44,444 nucleotides of DNA from Methylobacter psychrophilus (lineage in GTDB: Bacteria > Pseudomonadota > Gammaproteobacteria > Methylococcales > Methylomonadaceae): contig NZ_JAOEGU010000031.1 in the NCBI RefSeq assembly GCF_025583945.1, positions 1-44,444 on the forward strand. The letters run 5' to 3'. Positions 1 through 9,707 of this stretch are shown here, piece after piece. Below the pieces are notes generated by a model. That model made no database searches. It saw nothing but the letters and a program-made list of their open reading frames with translations, and was not told the DNA's origin. Every line of letters begins with the position of its first letter. Within the stretch, counting starts at the first letter, position 1. The position numbers were made by a program, and so were the translations under genes.

Positions 1-280
1 TTCCGGCAAGCATATGGTTGGTAGAGATTTAGGCCGACTGGAACCGACTGCTTCGCTACAGTACCGTGCTGCTGGATGATTTGCCAAAAATAAGAATGTA
101 AAGAGTTTAAAAACTTGAACATCGAGTGTTAGATAACCATAACATCATGGCTATGAACAATAGTGCGCTTAATCCCTTATTTATTAAGCATCGTCATGCC
201 ATATCTAATACAATATTCATATTAAATTAGTATGAAACCATTTCCTTCTTACTAACCTTGTAAATTTTTGTGAGTCGCAA
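1..280. other. Left-edge region, possible 3' end of an unseen gene
   Basis: The first 79 bases can be read on the plus strand (frame 2) as the last 25 codons of a gene entering from outside the window, ending in TGA at 77-79. The peptide was not recognised and may be chance. From about 80 to 280 the sequence is AT-rich and holds the presumed promoter of the downstream antiporter gene. I see no RNA gene or clear operator here. Confidence 0.3.
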
Positions 281-1873
281 ATGAATCTTGTCGTATTTTT
301 ATCTCATTTTACCCGGACTTCGATTTTATTAAGTGACACATTGTCAGCAAACAATACACACTTAACCTTGGGTAAAACTAAAGGCAAGACACAACCATTA
401 CTGGCTATTTTTTTAGTTCTGTTGTTACCTTCCCTGTCATGGGCGGCTGAGCTTACGGAAATTGCCATTCCGGCAAAACCCCTTGATTTGACTCAGCATT
501 GGGCCGGTTATCTTGCCTTGATTGTTTTTGCTGTGGCCTATATTCTGGCCATGACAGAGGAAGTGACCGAGTTAAAAAAATCAAAGCCGATGGTATTTGC
601 GGCAAGTCTGATCTGGATATTTATTGCCGCTGTTTATGCCAGCGGTGGCATGAGCGAACAGGCAGGCGTGGCATTTCGCACTTCTCTGGAAAGTTATGCA
701 GAGCTTTTTTTGTTTATTATGGTGTCAATGACTTATCTGAATGCCATGGAAGATCGAGGGGTATTTGATAGCCTGCGGATCTGGTTGTTAAGCAAAAATT
801 TTACTTATCGGCAATTATTCTGGATTACCGGCTTCCAGTCGTTCTTTATTTCAGCCGGCTGCAATAACCTCACTACCGCATTATTGATGGGTTCGGTTAT
901 TTTGGCTATGGGTAAGGATAGCCCACGCTTTGTTACCTTATCCTGTATCAATGTCGTAGTCGCCTCTAATGCCGGTGGGTCATTTAGCCCCTTCGGCGAT
1001 ATCACCACGTTATTGGTATGGCAAAAAGGTGTAGTACCCTTTACGGACTTCTTTTCATTGTTGATTCCGGCCATTGTAAATTTCGTCATACCTGCCGGCA
1101 TCATGCATTTCTTTATCCCGAAAGAAAGACCCGCTGCGGTAATGGAAGCTCAGACTATGCAGCGTGGTGGCTGGGTCATTATCTTTTTATTCGTATTGAC
1201 CATTATAACATCGGCTTGCTTTGAAAATTTCCTGAACCTGCCACCTGCAGCCGGCATGATGCTGGGATTAACTTATTTAAAATTTTTCAGTTATTATCTG
1301 CAAAAAACCCGCGATTCCCATTCAACATTAATTCCTGTGGATTTAACCGATGTTAAAATTGACTATTTCGCCCCCATGAAATATATGAATAATCCACAAG
1401 CAGAAGCAAATCAAAAGTTGGCAAAAGAGTTACCTTTTGATATTTTCCAAAAAGTCGCTAATCTTGAATGGGACACCCTGTTATTCTTTTACGGTGTCAT
1501 GGTCGGTGTTGGTGGTTTAAGCTTCATCGGTTATCTGGGTATGGCCTCTCATCATCTTTATGGCAGCATTGATCCTACCGTAGCGAATATTCTGGTAGGT
1601 ATTGCCTCGGCATTTGTCGATAATGGCACAATTATGCTGTCCGTACTAACCATGGCGCCGGATATTTCTCAAGGTCAGTGGTTATTGGTAACGTTAACCG
1701 CAGGTGTGGGAGGTAGCCTGTTGGCTGTCGGGTCGGCTGCCGGTGTAGGATTGATGGGGCAAGCCAAAGGTATTTATACTTTTACCAGTCATTTAAAATG
1801 GGCTCCGGCTATCGCCTTGGGTTACGCTGGTAGCATTGCTGCTCACTTTCTTATTAATGGGCGCTATTTCTAG
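281..1873 (+). CDS. nhaD: NhaD-type Na+/H+ antiporter
   Basis: Predicted inner-membrane sodium/proton antiporter of the NhaD (ion transporter superfamily) type, expelling Na+ in exchange for protons. The 530-residue product is almost entirely hydrophobic segments, with a hydrophobic, signal-like stretch around residues 39-56 ending in SWAAE, as NhaD proteins typically have. Family-typical motifs are SAGCNNLTTALL (about 191-202) and NAGGSFSPFGDITTLL (about 230-245), and a second repeat-like conserved region with FVDNGTIMLSVL (about 446-457). The start is uncertain: the ATG at 281 has no obvious ribosome binding site, and about 35 residues precede the hydrophobic segment. A later non-ATG start is possible. 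It stands alone, 87 bases upstream of glgX on the same strand. The family call is firm; ion specificity is inferred from the family. Confidence 0.87.
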   Translation: MNLVVFLSHFTRTSILLSDTLSANNTHLTLGKTKGKTQPLLAIFLVLLLPSLSWAAELTEIAIPAKPLDLTQHWAGYLALIVFAVAYILAMTEEVTELKKSKPMVFAASLIWIFIAAVYASGGMSEQAGVAFRTSLESYAELFLFIMVSMTYLNAMEDRGVFDSLRIWLLSKNFTYRQLFWITGFQSFFISAGCNNLTTALLMGSVILAMGKDSPRFVTLSCINVVVASNAGGSFSPFGDITTLLVWQKGVVPFTDFFSLLIPAIVNFVIPAGIMHFFIPKERPAAVMEAQTMQRGGWVIIFLFVLTIITSACFENFLNLPPAAGMMLGLTYLKFFSYYLQKTRDSHSTLIPVDLTDVKIDYFAPMKYMNNPQAEANQKLAKELPFDIFQKVANLEWDTLLFFYGVMVGVGGLSFIGYLGMASHHLYGSIDPTVANILVGIASAFVDNGTIMLSVLTMAPDISQGQWLLVTLTAGVGGSLLAVGSAAGVGLMGQAKGIYTFTSHLKWAPAIALGYAGSIAAHFLINGRYF

Positions 1874-1960
1874 CTTATATTTTTTTATCGGGGACAAAGC
1901 AATCTTTTATTTTAAAAGTAACGTGGATTGCCTAATTTTTACAAAATAAGAGATGATAAC

Positions 1961-4048
1961 ATGCAGCAACACTACAAATTAAGGCATGGGCAAACCTACC
2001 CATTAGGCTCAAAATTTACTCTTAAAGGAGTTAATTTCTCCATTTTTAGTCGTTACGCTGAAGAAGTAGAGCTCTTATTGTTTGATAGTTCCGATAGCGA
2101 TGAACCTTTTCAAAGCATACCGTTAAAAAAAGAAATCAACCGAACCTTCTTTTCCTGGCATGTTTATGTCAGTAAATTACCGGCAGGTACTTGGTATAGC
2201 TGGCGCATGGACGGACCGGGCCATGCGCGTGACTCCGGTTTTCGTTTTGAAAAGAACAAGCATCTGGTTGATCCTTGGGCGCGTGCAGTCAGTCAAAAAC
2301 GCTGGAGTCGTAAAGCCGCTTGTCAACCTGGCGACAACAGCCGCACCTCCATGCGTTGCGTTGTTATCGATGATAAGTATGACTGGGAAGGTGACACGCC
2401 ACTGGCTATCAGAAGTGAAAAATCTATTATTTATGAACTACATGTCGGTGGCTTTACTCGACATCCCTCATCAAAAGTTACCCATCCGGGCACTTTTTCA
2501 GGTCTGATTGAAAAAATCCCTTATCTTCAGGATTTAGGTATTACCCATGTTGAGCTATTACCTGTCATGGCTTTTGATGAACAAGATGTGCCCGACAACA
2601 CCGCCAAGCTGGGCTTAAAAAATTACTGGGGATACAGCACACACAGTTTTTTCAGTCCACATCCGGGTTACTGCGTAACACCTGAACAGGGTACTCACGC
2701 ACAGGAATTTAGAGATCTCGTAAAAGCACTGCACAAAGCTGGCATGGGCGTCATCATGGATGTGGTTTTTAACCATACTGCAGAAGCGGGTGCAGATGGC
2801 CCGGTTATTAATTTTAGAGGCATAGGCGGCAAGACTTTTTATCATCTGGATCAGTATGACAAAAGTATTCTACGAGACTACACCGGCTGCGGTAACACGG
2901 TAAATGCCAACCATCCATTGGTCGCACGCTTTATCATCAGTTGCCTTGAATACTGGGTCAGGGAAATGCATATCGACGGTTTTCGCTTCGATCTGGCCAG
3001 CGCGATGGCTCGCGGAGAAAGTGGCGAAGTCCTGCAAGATCCTCCGGTGCTCTGGGGTATCGAACTTTCGGAACAATTGCTAAAAACCAAGTTAATTGCC
3101 GAAGCCTGGGATGCGGCAGGGCTTTACCAAGTGGGTAGTTTCCCCGGCTATCGCTGGGCTGAATGGAATGGCCGATATCGGGATATCATCCGCCAATTTG
3201 TCTGTGGTGATAAAGGCTTGTTAAATGAACTGGCAACGCGTATTTGTGGCAGTAGCGATTTGTATGAACCCCAGGGTAGATTGCCGATAAACAGCATAAA
3301 CTTTGTAACCTGTCATGATGGCTTTACTCTCCATGATTTGTTCAGTTACAACAAAAAACACAACGAAGCAAACGGCGAAAATAACCGGGATGGCTGTAGC
3401 AATAATATCAGTTACAACTGTGGCATTGAAGGTAATACCAATAAAGCGGCTATTGTGGCATTGCGTAGAAAGCAGGCAAAAAATGTATTTGCTATTCTGC
3501 TTCTCAGCCAGGGCGTGCCGATGTTACTTGCCGGTGATGAAATATTACATTCCCAACAAGGCAATAATAATTGTTACTGCCAGGATAACGAATTAAGCTG
3601 GATAGACTGGAATATGGTTACCCAAAATGTGGATATATTACGTTTTGTTAAAGCCATGATAGCCCTGCGTAAAAGACATCCCTCTATCATGCGTCGGCGG
3701 TTTTTAACAGGTAACGTCATCGAAGGAAAAAACATCGCTGATATTTCATGGCATGGCACCGAAATTAACAAGCCATTATGGAATAATCCGGAAGCCAGGA
3801 TTCTGGCTTTCACCTTGGCCGGTATTGACCACCATGAAGCCGATCTGCATATTGTCATGAATATGTCAGATGAAATAGCTATCATAGAACTGCCCACAAT
3901 TAAGGGGAAAAAATGGTGCCTGGCTGTAGATACTTCCTTGCCATCGCCTCAAGATATTATTTCTCCGCAGAATCAAAAACCATTGGGTAAAAACTTTTAT
4001 TCAATCAATAGCAAAACGGTAGTCGCGTTAGAAAATGTTAACTTTTGA
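1961..4048 (+). CDS. glgX: Glycogen debranching enzyme GlgX (GH13)
   Basis: Cytoplasmic alpha-1,6-glucosidase/isoamylase-type debranching enzyme that removes branch stubs from glycogen during degradation. In the 695-residue protein, an N-terminal CBM48-like domain (about 10-110) precedes the GH13 barrel. Catalytic residues are visible: nucleophile Asp344 in DGFRFDLAS, general acid Glu381 in IAEAWDAAG, and the third acid Asp453 in VTCHDGF. A C-terminal beta domain ends the protein. I chose the ATG at 1961, which is preceded by AAGAGA; a TTG at 1928 in the same frame would add 11 residues. A hairpin follows at 4090-4120. No other glycogen genes are in the window, although the next gene acts on hexose phosphates. 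Confidence 0.93.
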   Translation: MQQHYKLRHGQTYPLGSKFTLKGVNFSIFSRYAEEVELLLFDSSDSDEPFQSIPLKKEINRTFFSWHVYVSKLPAGTWYSWRMDGPGHARDSGFRFEKNKHLVDPWARAVSQKRWSRKAACQPGDNSRTSMRCVVIDDKYDWEGDTPLAIRSEKSIIYELHVGGFTRHPSSKVTHPGTFSGLIEKIPYLQDLGITHVELLPVMAFDEQDVPDNTAKLGLKNYWGYSTHSFFSPHPGYCVTPEQGTHAQEFRDLVKALHKAGMGVIMDVVFNHTAEAGADGPVINFRGIGGKTFYHLDQYDKSILRDYTGCGNTVNANHPLVARFIISCLEYWVREMHIDGFRFDLASAMARGESGEVLQDPPVLWGIELSEQLLKTKLIAEAWDAAGLYQVGSFPGYRWAEWNGRYRDIIRQFVCGDKGLLNELATRICGSSDLYEPQGRLPINSINFVTCHDGFTLHDLFSYNKKHNEANGENNRDGCSNNISYNCGIEGNTNKAAIVALRRKQAKNVFAILLLSQGVPMLLAGDEILHSQQGNNNCYCQDNELSWIDWNMVTQNVDILRFVKAMIALRKRHPSIMRRRFLTGNVIEGKNIADISWHGTEINKPLWNNPEARILAFTLAGIDHHEADLHIVMNMSDEIAIIELPTIKGKKWCLAVDTSLPSPQDIISPQNQKPLGKNFYSINSKTVVALENVNF

Positions 4049-4089
4049 ACTTTATAACCTGGCGATAGCATTCGTCCGCTGATATTTGA

Positions 4090-4120
4090 ATTTGTTTGCC
4101 CAAAATTGGGGCGAACAAAT
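4090..4120 (+). terminator. Hairpin downstream of glgX
   Basis: Inverted repeat with arms ATTTGTTTGCCC and GGGGCGAACAAAT around a short AAAATT-type loop, 42 bases after the glgX stop codon. There is no clear T-tract after it, so it may act as an RNA-stabilising hairpin or a weak terminator. Nothing else is seen between 4049 and 4311. Confidence 0.5.
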
Positions 4121-4311
4121 TAAAGGCGGCGCATCAATGAGTAATTATCCAACCACTTTAGCGATTACTTAATTATCGGCATTACTATTAAAACCGCTAC
4201 CCTTTTGATTTTTAAATACAAAACCAACAAACCCCTTCTATCCTCTCATAATATATTAAGCTTGGTATAATATTTGCTTAATTATCCTGCAATAGCTTCA
4301 AAATAAATAAC

Positions 4312-5217
4312 ATGGATATCGACCAATTAAACATCGACTATGGAATTACCGACCAACTCACATTCGTCAAGGGAAACGGTGGCCTACCATTTATCCTGAT
4401 CAGCAATCCCGGCGCGACGGCTTTAATTTCTGTCTATGCCGCTCAGGTGCTTTCATTCCAACCGGCAACAGAATGCGAAGATCTGCTATTTCTCAGCCAA
4501 AAATCATCTTACGAAGAAGGCAAAGCAATCAGAGGTGGAATCCCCGTTTGCTGGCCGTGGTTTGGACCCGACCCGAAAGATCGGGATCGACCTGATCATG
4601 GCTTTGTTCGCAATGGCCTGTGGGCCGTTTTAGCGACGACAGCAATAGCCGATAATGAAACAAAGGTAACATTACGATTTCAGGAAACCATTGAAAGTAA
4701 AAGCTATTGGCGAAAACCATTTATTCTTGATCTTGAAATTTCAGTCGGAGATACCCTAACGCTTAAATTGATAACCCGTAATACCGGGAACAAAACATTT
4801 TCCATTACCCAGGCACTCCACGCATATTTACAAGTAGGTGATATCAATCAAGTGCAGATTTTAGGGCTGGAAAATTCTCACTATCTGGACAAACTGGATA
4901 ATAGCTTACAAAAGCACCAATCAGGTGCAGTGACTTTTTTAGAGGAAGTTGACCGTATCTACACAGGAACACAAAACGAATGGCTTATTAATGACTCCAG
5001 TTTTAATCGCCAGATTAAAATCACCTCCACCAGTAATAAAACAACAGTAGTGTGGAATCCCTGGGAAGCGACATCTGCAAAAATCCCTGATCTGGAACCT
5101 GATGATTACCAACATTTTATTTGCCTTGAAGCAGGCAATGTAGATACGGATACTGTAGAACTTCTACCGGGCAACGAATACAGCTTACTAACGAATTTTA
5201 AAATCACACGAGACTGA
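4312..5217 (+). CDS. D-hexose-6-phosphate mutarotase (YeaD-like aldose 1-epimerase family)
   Basis: A 301-residue galactose-mutarotase-fold protein of the YeaD type, which interconverts alpha and beta anomers of glucose-6-phosphate and related sugar phosphates in the cytoplasm. Supporting motifs are RGGIPVCWPWFGPDP (about 74-88), the conserved DHGFVRN with the presumed catalytic His near residue 97, HAYLQVGDI near 168, NPWE near 249, and FICLEAG near 270 with the presumed catalytic Glu. The stop codon is one base from the start of the FAD oxidoreductase gene at 5219, so the two are probably co-transcribed even though one is carbohydrate and the other nitrogen metabolism. Exact sugar specificity cannot be read from sequence. 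Confidence 0.85.
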   Translation: MDIDQLNIDYGITDQLTFVKGNGGLPFILISNPGATALISVYAAQVLSFQPATECEDLLFLSQKSSYEEGKAIRGGIPVCWPWFGPDPKDRDRPDHGFVRNGLWAVLATTAIADNETKVTLRFQETIESKSYWRKPFILDLEISVGDTLTLKLITRNTGNKTFSITQALHAYLQVGDINQVQILGLENSHYLDKLDNSLQKHQSGAVTFLEEVDRIYTGTQNEWLINDSSFNRQIKITSTSNKTTVVWNPWEATSAKIPDLEPDDYQHFICLEAGNVDTDTVELLPGNEYSLLTNFKITRD

Positions 5218-5218
5218 C

Positions 5219-6442
5219 ATGAAGCAGCGATTAGTTGTTATAGGTAATGGTATGGCTGGCATGAGAACGGTTGAAGAACTGTTATCGGCAGCGCCGGAAA
5301 AATACGATATTACTGTGTTTGGTACAGAACCTTACGGCAACTATAATCGCATCATGTTGTCTTCGGTGCTCTGCGGCGAAAAAACCATTGAAGACATTAT
5401 TATTAATGATCGTCAATGGTATGCCGACAAGGGTATTTGTCTTTATACCGGTTCCGAGAAATCCGTGGTACGTATCGATCGAATCACCCGCAAAGTCTAT
5501 GCTCAGGACGGAACCAGTGCTACTTATGACCGATTGTTAATTGCTACCGGCTCCAGGCCAGTAATCCCTGCCATTTCCGGCAATGATCTGAAAGGTGTTA
5601 TCAGTTTTCGTGATATTGTCGACGTTAATAGAATGCTGACTTACAGTAAAAGCCATAAAAAAGCCGTCGTACTGGGTGGGGGCTTACTAGGTCTGGAAGC
5701 CGCTAATGGACTGGCTCTCAGAGGTATGGACGTAACTGTTATTCATAATAATGCCGTTTTGCTTAATCGGCAAATGGATCCTCAAGCCGGTAAAATGCTC
5801 CAGAAGGAACTGGAACAACGACGCTTAAAGTTTAAGATGGCCGCCAAAACACAGCAATTAATTGGTGATAAAAATGGCCACATTATCGCCGTTCGTTTTG
5901 AAGATGGCAGCGAACTCGCCTGTGATCTGTTTATTATGGCCATAGGCGTGCGCCCCAATATGACTTTGGCTCAGGAAGCGGGTATTTATTGCGAACGCGG
6001 CATCGTAGTCAATGATACCTTGCAAAGTTACGACCCCAGCATTTACGCGGTAGGTGAATGTATCCAACATCGGGGCGATACCTTTGGCTTGGTCGCGCCG
6101 CTTTTTGAACAGGCAAAAGTGTGTGCCAACCATTTAAGCGCTCATGGTGTAGCTGAATATATCACCTTGCCTACTGCCACCAAACTCAAAGTGACAGGGA
6201 TCAATTTATTTTCTGTCGGTAATTTCATGGGGGATGAAAACTGCGAAAGTATTCATTTCACCGATGTCGATTTAGGCATCTATAAAAAACTGGTTATCAA
6301 AGCCGACAAGCTGATCGGCGCCGTACTTTATGGCGATACAACCGATGGCAGTTGGTATCAAGAGTTACTGGAAAAAGAAGTGCCTGTTGCTGAAATAAGA
6401 GACCGGCTAATTTTTGGCAAAGCTTGCTTGGCATCGACTTAA
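5219..6442 (+). CDS. FAD/NAD(P)H oxidoreductase, electron-transfer subunit of assimilatory nitrate reductase
   Basis: A 407-residue pyridine-nucleotide-disulfide-family flavoprotein resembling the N-terminal part of NirB/NasB and the NasC reductase. It shows an FAD-binding GNGMAGM near residue 9, ATGSRP near 109, an NAD-binding GGGLLGLEAA near 153, and the FAD-contacting AVGECIQHRG near 279. No siroheme or BFD [2Fe-2S] cysteines follow, so it is not a complete nitrite reductase. The likely role is to take electrons from NAD(P)H and pass them to NasA encoded 167 bases downstream, whose C-terminus supplies the [2Fe-2S] domain missing here. The partnership is inferred from context; a free-standing ferredoxin or rubredoxin reductase role is the alternative. 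Confidence 0.8.
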   Translation: MKQRLVVIGNGMAGMRTVEELLSAAPEKYDITVFGTEPYGNYNRIMLSSVLCGEKTIEDIIINDRQWYADKGICLYTGSEKSVVRIDRITRKVYAQDGTSATYDRLLIATGSRPVIPAISGNDLKGVISFRDIVDVNRMLTYSKSHKKAVVLGGGLLGLEAANGLALRGMDVTVIHNNAVLLNRQMDPQAGKMLQKELEQRRLKFKMAAKTQQLIGDKNGHIIAVRFEDGSELACDLFIMAIGVRPNMTLAQEAGIYCERGIVVNDTLQSYDPSIYAVGECIQHRGDTFGLVAPLFEQAKVCANHLSAHGVAEYITLPTATKLKVTGINLFSVGNFMGDENCESIHFTDVDLGIYKKLVIKADKLIGAVLYGDTTDGSWYQELLEKEVPVAEIRDRLIFGKACLAST

Positions 6443-6609
6443 AGCATTACGCTGCTAAAATACGAAAATAAACTTCAAGCCGCATAAAAGCAGCGAATAG
6501 TCTTGCTCATAAAATGTTCCGATCTGAATTGCAAACCTGGTCACGCTTCATTTATGCAAATGGCCCGAGTTGATACTTACCTGCTGCTTGCCCACTCACG
6601 AGATTTTTA

Positions 6610-9270
6610 ATGAAGAACACCATAAAAACCACCTGCCCTTACTGCGGTGTAGGCTGCGGCATTAGCGCACTAGTCAGCGATAAAAACCATCAGGTTACTA
6701 TCAGTGGCGATCCATCACATCCGGCCAATTTTGGTCGTCTTTGCTCAAAAGGCTCGGCACTCGGTGAAACAGTTGAACTCAAAGGGCGATTATTAAACCC
6801 CCAAGCCTATGGTCGTGACACTAGTTGGACTGAAGCGCTGGATCTGGTTGCCAACTCTTTTATCAAAATAATTGAACAATATGGTCCTGATGCGGTAGCT
6901 ATTTATGGATCGGGGCAACTGTTGACTGAAGACTATTATGTCGCCAACAAACTGATGAAAGGCTTTATCGGTAGCGGCAATATGGATACCAATAGCCGTT
7001 TGTGTATGTCTTCTTCTGTCGCTGGACATAAACGGGCTTTTGGCTCTGATACCGTACCAGGTTGCTATGATGATTATGAACAGGCCGAAATGATTATTCT
7101 GATCGGCTCCAATGCGGCATGGTGCCATCCGGTCAGTTTTCAACGTATACGGGCGGCAAAAGAAGCCAACCCCACATTAAAAATCGTGGTGATTGATCCC
7201 CGTCGCACGTCCACTTGCGACATTGCCGATCTGCATTTATCGGTCGCCAGCGGTAGTGACGGCATTTTGTTTAACGGCTTACTACACTACTTGCATCAGG
7301 AAAATATCCTAAATCAGACCTACATAGACGCCCATACCGAAGGTTTTTCTAAAGCCCTTAATGCCGCCACCAACAGCAGTCATTCTATCGAACAAGTTGC
7401 CGCGCAATGCAACTTAGCGGTAGAAGACTTGAACCACTTCTATCAGTGGTTTGCCAGCCATGAAAAAGTCATGAGCCTGTACAGTCAAGGCATCAATCAA
7501 TCGTCATCGGGCACTGACAAAGTCAATGCCATTATCAATTGCCATCTTGCTACCGGCAGAATTGGCAAACCCGGCATGGGGCCTTTCTCGCTAACCGGCC
7601 AACCCAACGCGATGGGAGGCCGCGAAGTCGGTGGTTTGGCTCATCAACTGGCTGCGCACATGGACTTTTCCAATACCGACGATATAGATCGTGTAGCCAG
7701 ATTTTGGGATACGCAGACTATTGCCACGAAACCCGGGCTTGCCGCTGTCGACTTGTTTGATGCCATTTACGACGGTAAAGTAAAAGCCGTGTGGATCATG
7801 GGGACCAATCCCGTCGTCAGTATGCCTAACGCCAACAAAATCATACAAGCCTTGCAACGCTGTGATTTTGTAGTCGTTTCGGATTGTATTGCCAATACCG
7901 ATACTACAGCGTTGGCGCATGTATTGTTACCGGCACAAGGCTGGAGCGAAAAAGACGGCACCATCACCAATTCCGAACGCTGTATTTCTCGCCAGCGTGC
8001 ACTATTTAGTCCGGCAGGCAGCGCCAAACCCGACTGGTGGATTATCACTCAAGTTGCCAGGCGCATGGGTTTTGAAAAAGCTTTCCATTACCAGAATGCC
8101 AGCGAAATTTTTTGTGAACACGCCGCACTTTCAGGTTTTGAAAATAATACCGACCAAGGCCTGCGTGATTTTGATATATCCGCATTTGCAAAAATCAGCC
8201 AGCAGGATTATGACCTTCTACAACCCATTCAATGGCCGGTGAATCAAGCTTATCCACAAGGAAAAGCGCGTTTTTTTGATGATGGACAATTTTTCACCCT
8301 ATCGGGTAAGGCACAGTTTATTGCCATAGAACCCAGACTTCCGGTTAATCTGCCGGATAAAAATTACCCGCTGATATTAAACACCGGCCGCTTGCGTGAT
8401 CAATGGCATACCATGACCCGTACGGCTATCGCCGCCAAATTAAATCAACACAAGCCCGAGCCTTTTGTCGAAGTAAATCCTGTCGATGCACAACACTATG
8501 GCCTGCCAGCCAATACCCTGGCCGTTATCGAAAGCAGTTGGGGCTCAATGATTGCCCGTGTGCAGGTTACCGACAGCCAACAACAGGGCAACTTGTTTGT
8601 GCCTATGCACTGGACGAACCAATATGCCAGTCAGGGACGTATGGGCGCATTAGTCAATCCGGTTGTTGACCCTGTTTCCAAACAACCGGAAAGTAAACAC
8701 ACGCCGGTTCGAATCAAGGCTTATCAACCTGTCTGGCAAGGCTTCATTTTATCCCGGCGAGAACTGACTATTACCGAATCAGAATATCAGGTCAAAATCA
8801 AGGGTGAACAGTTTTACCGTTATGAACTGGCGGGAGTTACCTTGCCTGAAGACTGGCGTAGCAGTGTCCAAAAAAATCTCTGTAGTGCGACAGCCGAAAA
8901 TCCCCAATGGCAGGAATACCAAGACTCGGCAAAGGGTAATTACCGGTCAGCACAAATTATCAATAAACAATTGGAAACTGTCATTTTTATCGCTGCAGAT
9001 AACACGCTTCCTGAACGCAGTTGGTTAACCAGTCTCTTTGCAAAGACCCAATTAGAAATACCGGAACGGATGGCATTACTAACCGGCAGACCACCCGTCG
9101 GAATTCCTGATGTCGGTACTATCGTCTGCGCCTGCTTTAATGTCGGCGAAAAAACCATACAAGCGGCAATCAAGGAAAAAAACCTAAAAACCCATCAGGA
9201 AGTGGGGATTTGCCTTAAAGCAGGCACTAACTGCGGATCCTGCGTACCCGAAATTAAAGCGTTACTGTAA
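6610..9270 (+). CDS. nasA: Assimilatory nitrate reductase catalytic subunit NasA
   Basis: Cytoplasmic molybdenum bis-MGD enzyme reducing nitrate to nitrite for nitrogen assimilation. The 886-residue protein opens with a [4Fe-4S] site (Cys9, Cys12, Cys16, Cys45) and has a candidate Mo ligand Cys132 in NSRLCMSSS. The molybdopterin oxidoreductase domain spans about 50-560 and the dinucleotide-binding domain about 580-710. The C-terminus carries a BFD-like [2Fe-2S] domain with Cys840, Cys842, Cys875 and Cys878, as in enterobacterial-type NasA. The upstream flavoprotein at 5219 is the probable reductase partner. No nitrite reductase or nitrate transporter gene lies within the window, so the rest of the pathway must be elsewhere. 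The 167-base gap before the gene shows no recognised operator. Confidence 0.92.
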   Translation: MKNTIKTTCPYCGVGCGISALVSDKNHQVTISGDPSHPANFGRLCSKGSALGETVELKGRLLNPQAYGRDTSWTEALDLVANSFIKIIEQYGPDAVAIYGSGQLLTEDYYVANKLMKGFIGSGNMDTNSRLCMSSSVAGHKRAFGSDTVPGCYDDYEQAEMIILIGSNAAWCHPVSFQRIRAAKEANPTLKIVVIDPRRTSTCDIADLHLSVASGSDGILFNGLLHYLHQENILNQTYIDAHTEGFSKALNAATNSSHSIEQVAAQCNLAVEDLNHFYQWFASHEKVMSLYSQGINQSSSGTDKVNAIINCHLATGRIGKPGMGPFSLTGQPNAMGGREVGGLAHQLAAHMDFSNTDDIDRVARFWDTQTIATKPGLAAVDLFDAIYDGKVKAVWIMGTNPVVSMPNANKIIQALQRCDFVVVSDCIANTDTTALAHVLLPAQGWSEKDGTITNSERCISRQRALFSPAGSAKPDWWIITQVARRMGFEKAFHYQNASEIFCEHAALSGFENNTDQGLRDFDISAFAKISQQDYDLLQPIQWPVNQAYPQGKARFFDDGQFFTLSGKAQFIAIEPRLPVNLPDKNYPLILNTGRLRDQWHTMTRTAIAAKLNQHKPEPFVEVNPVDAQHYGLPANTLAVIESSWGSMIARVQVTDSQQQGNLFVPMHWTNQYASQGRMGALVNPVVDPVSKQPESKHTPVRIKAYQPVWQGFILSRRELTITESEYQVKIKGEQFYRYELAGVTLPEDWRSSVQKNLCSATAENPQWQEYQDSAKGNYRSAQIINKQLETVIFIAADNTLPERSWLTSLFAKTQLEIPERMALLTGRPPVGIPDVGTIVCACFNVGEKTIQAAIKEKNLKTHQEVGICLKAGTNCGSCVPEIKALL

Positions 9271-9707
9271 ATCCAAAAGCTTAAAATATTGTCACAACGA
9301 AGAATGTACGAAAGACAAAAGCAAAATATTTCACCACGAACGACTGCATGGACAGATATTTGCTCCTGCAAACTCTGCATTCACCACATCCCTGTGGATT
9401 ATGCCGGAGGTACGTAGCCATGGATGGCGGAAGGTAGAATCGCGTCTGGAACAGCGATCGAGAGCAACGCAGGAGCAGTTACCGACGACTGCATGGATGC
9501 AGGAGATAGAGCAATGCAGGAGCAATTGCCGAGACACGAAGAAAAGCATTTTTTGATACTAAAAATATTAAAACTGTAGGGTGGATAAGCGTAGCCTCAC
9601 CAACCAAGAAATACAACAGCAGAAAAATGGTTCAGGTCTTTCATTATTACATACACTGGCTCCCAAGCTGAAGCTTGGGAGTCAGGCTTAATCAATGACT
9701 ACAGGTG
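9271..9707. repeat. Noncoding gap with degenerate internal repeats
   Basis: This gap between convergent genes has no credible gene. Two related blocks lie 48 bases apart (about 9462-9487 and 9510-9535), both carrying a variant of GCAGGAGCARTTRCCGA. The 12-mer CGACTGCATGGA occurs at about 9340 and 9484. A GTAGGGTGGATAAGCGTAGC stretch near 9577 resembles a short sequence scattered through many proteobacterial genomes. Open frames across it look like chance. The pattern suggests a decayed, multi-copy noncoding repeat, but its copy number cannot be judged from one window. Confidence 0.5.
9660..9681. terminator. Perfect hairpin between convergent genes
   Basis: Arms CTCCCAAGCT and AGCTTGGGAG form a perfect 10-bp stem with a two-base loop (probably a larger open loop in RNA). 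It sits 27 bases beyond the 3' end of the minus-strand gene ending at 9708 and could terminate transcription from either side. There is no T-tract. Confidence 0.5.

Noticed and set aside
5219-6442. Complete assimilatory nitrite reductase NirB
   Set aside because: Length is 407 residues and the siroheme and [2Fe-2S] regions are absent.
9331-9549. 72-codon cysteine-rich minus-strand frame
   Set aside because: It coincides with the degenerate noncoding repeats and shows no ribosome binding site.
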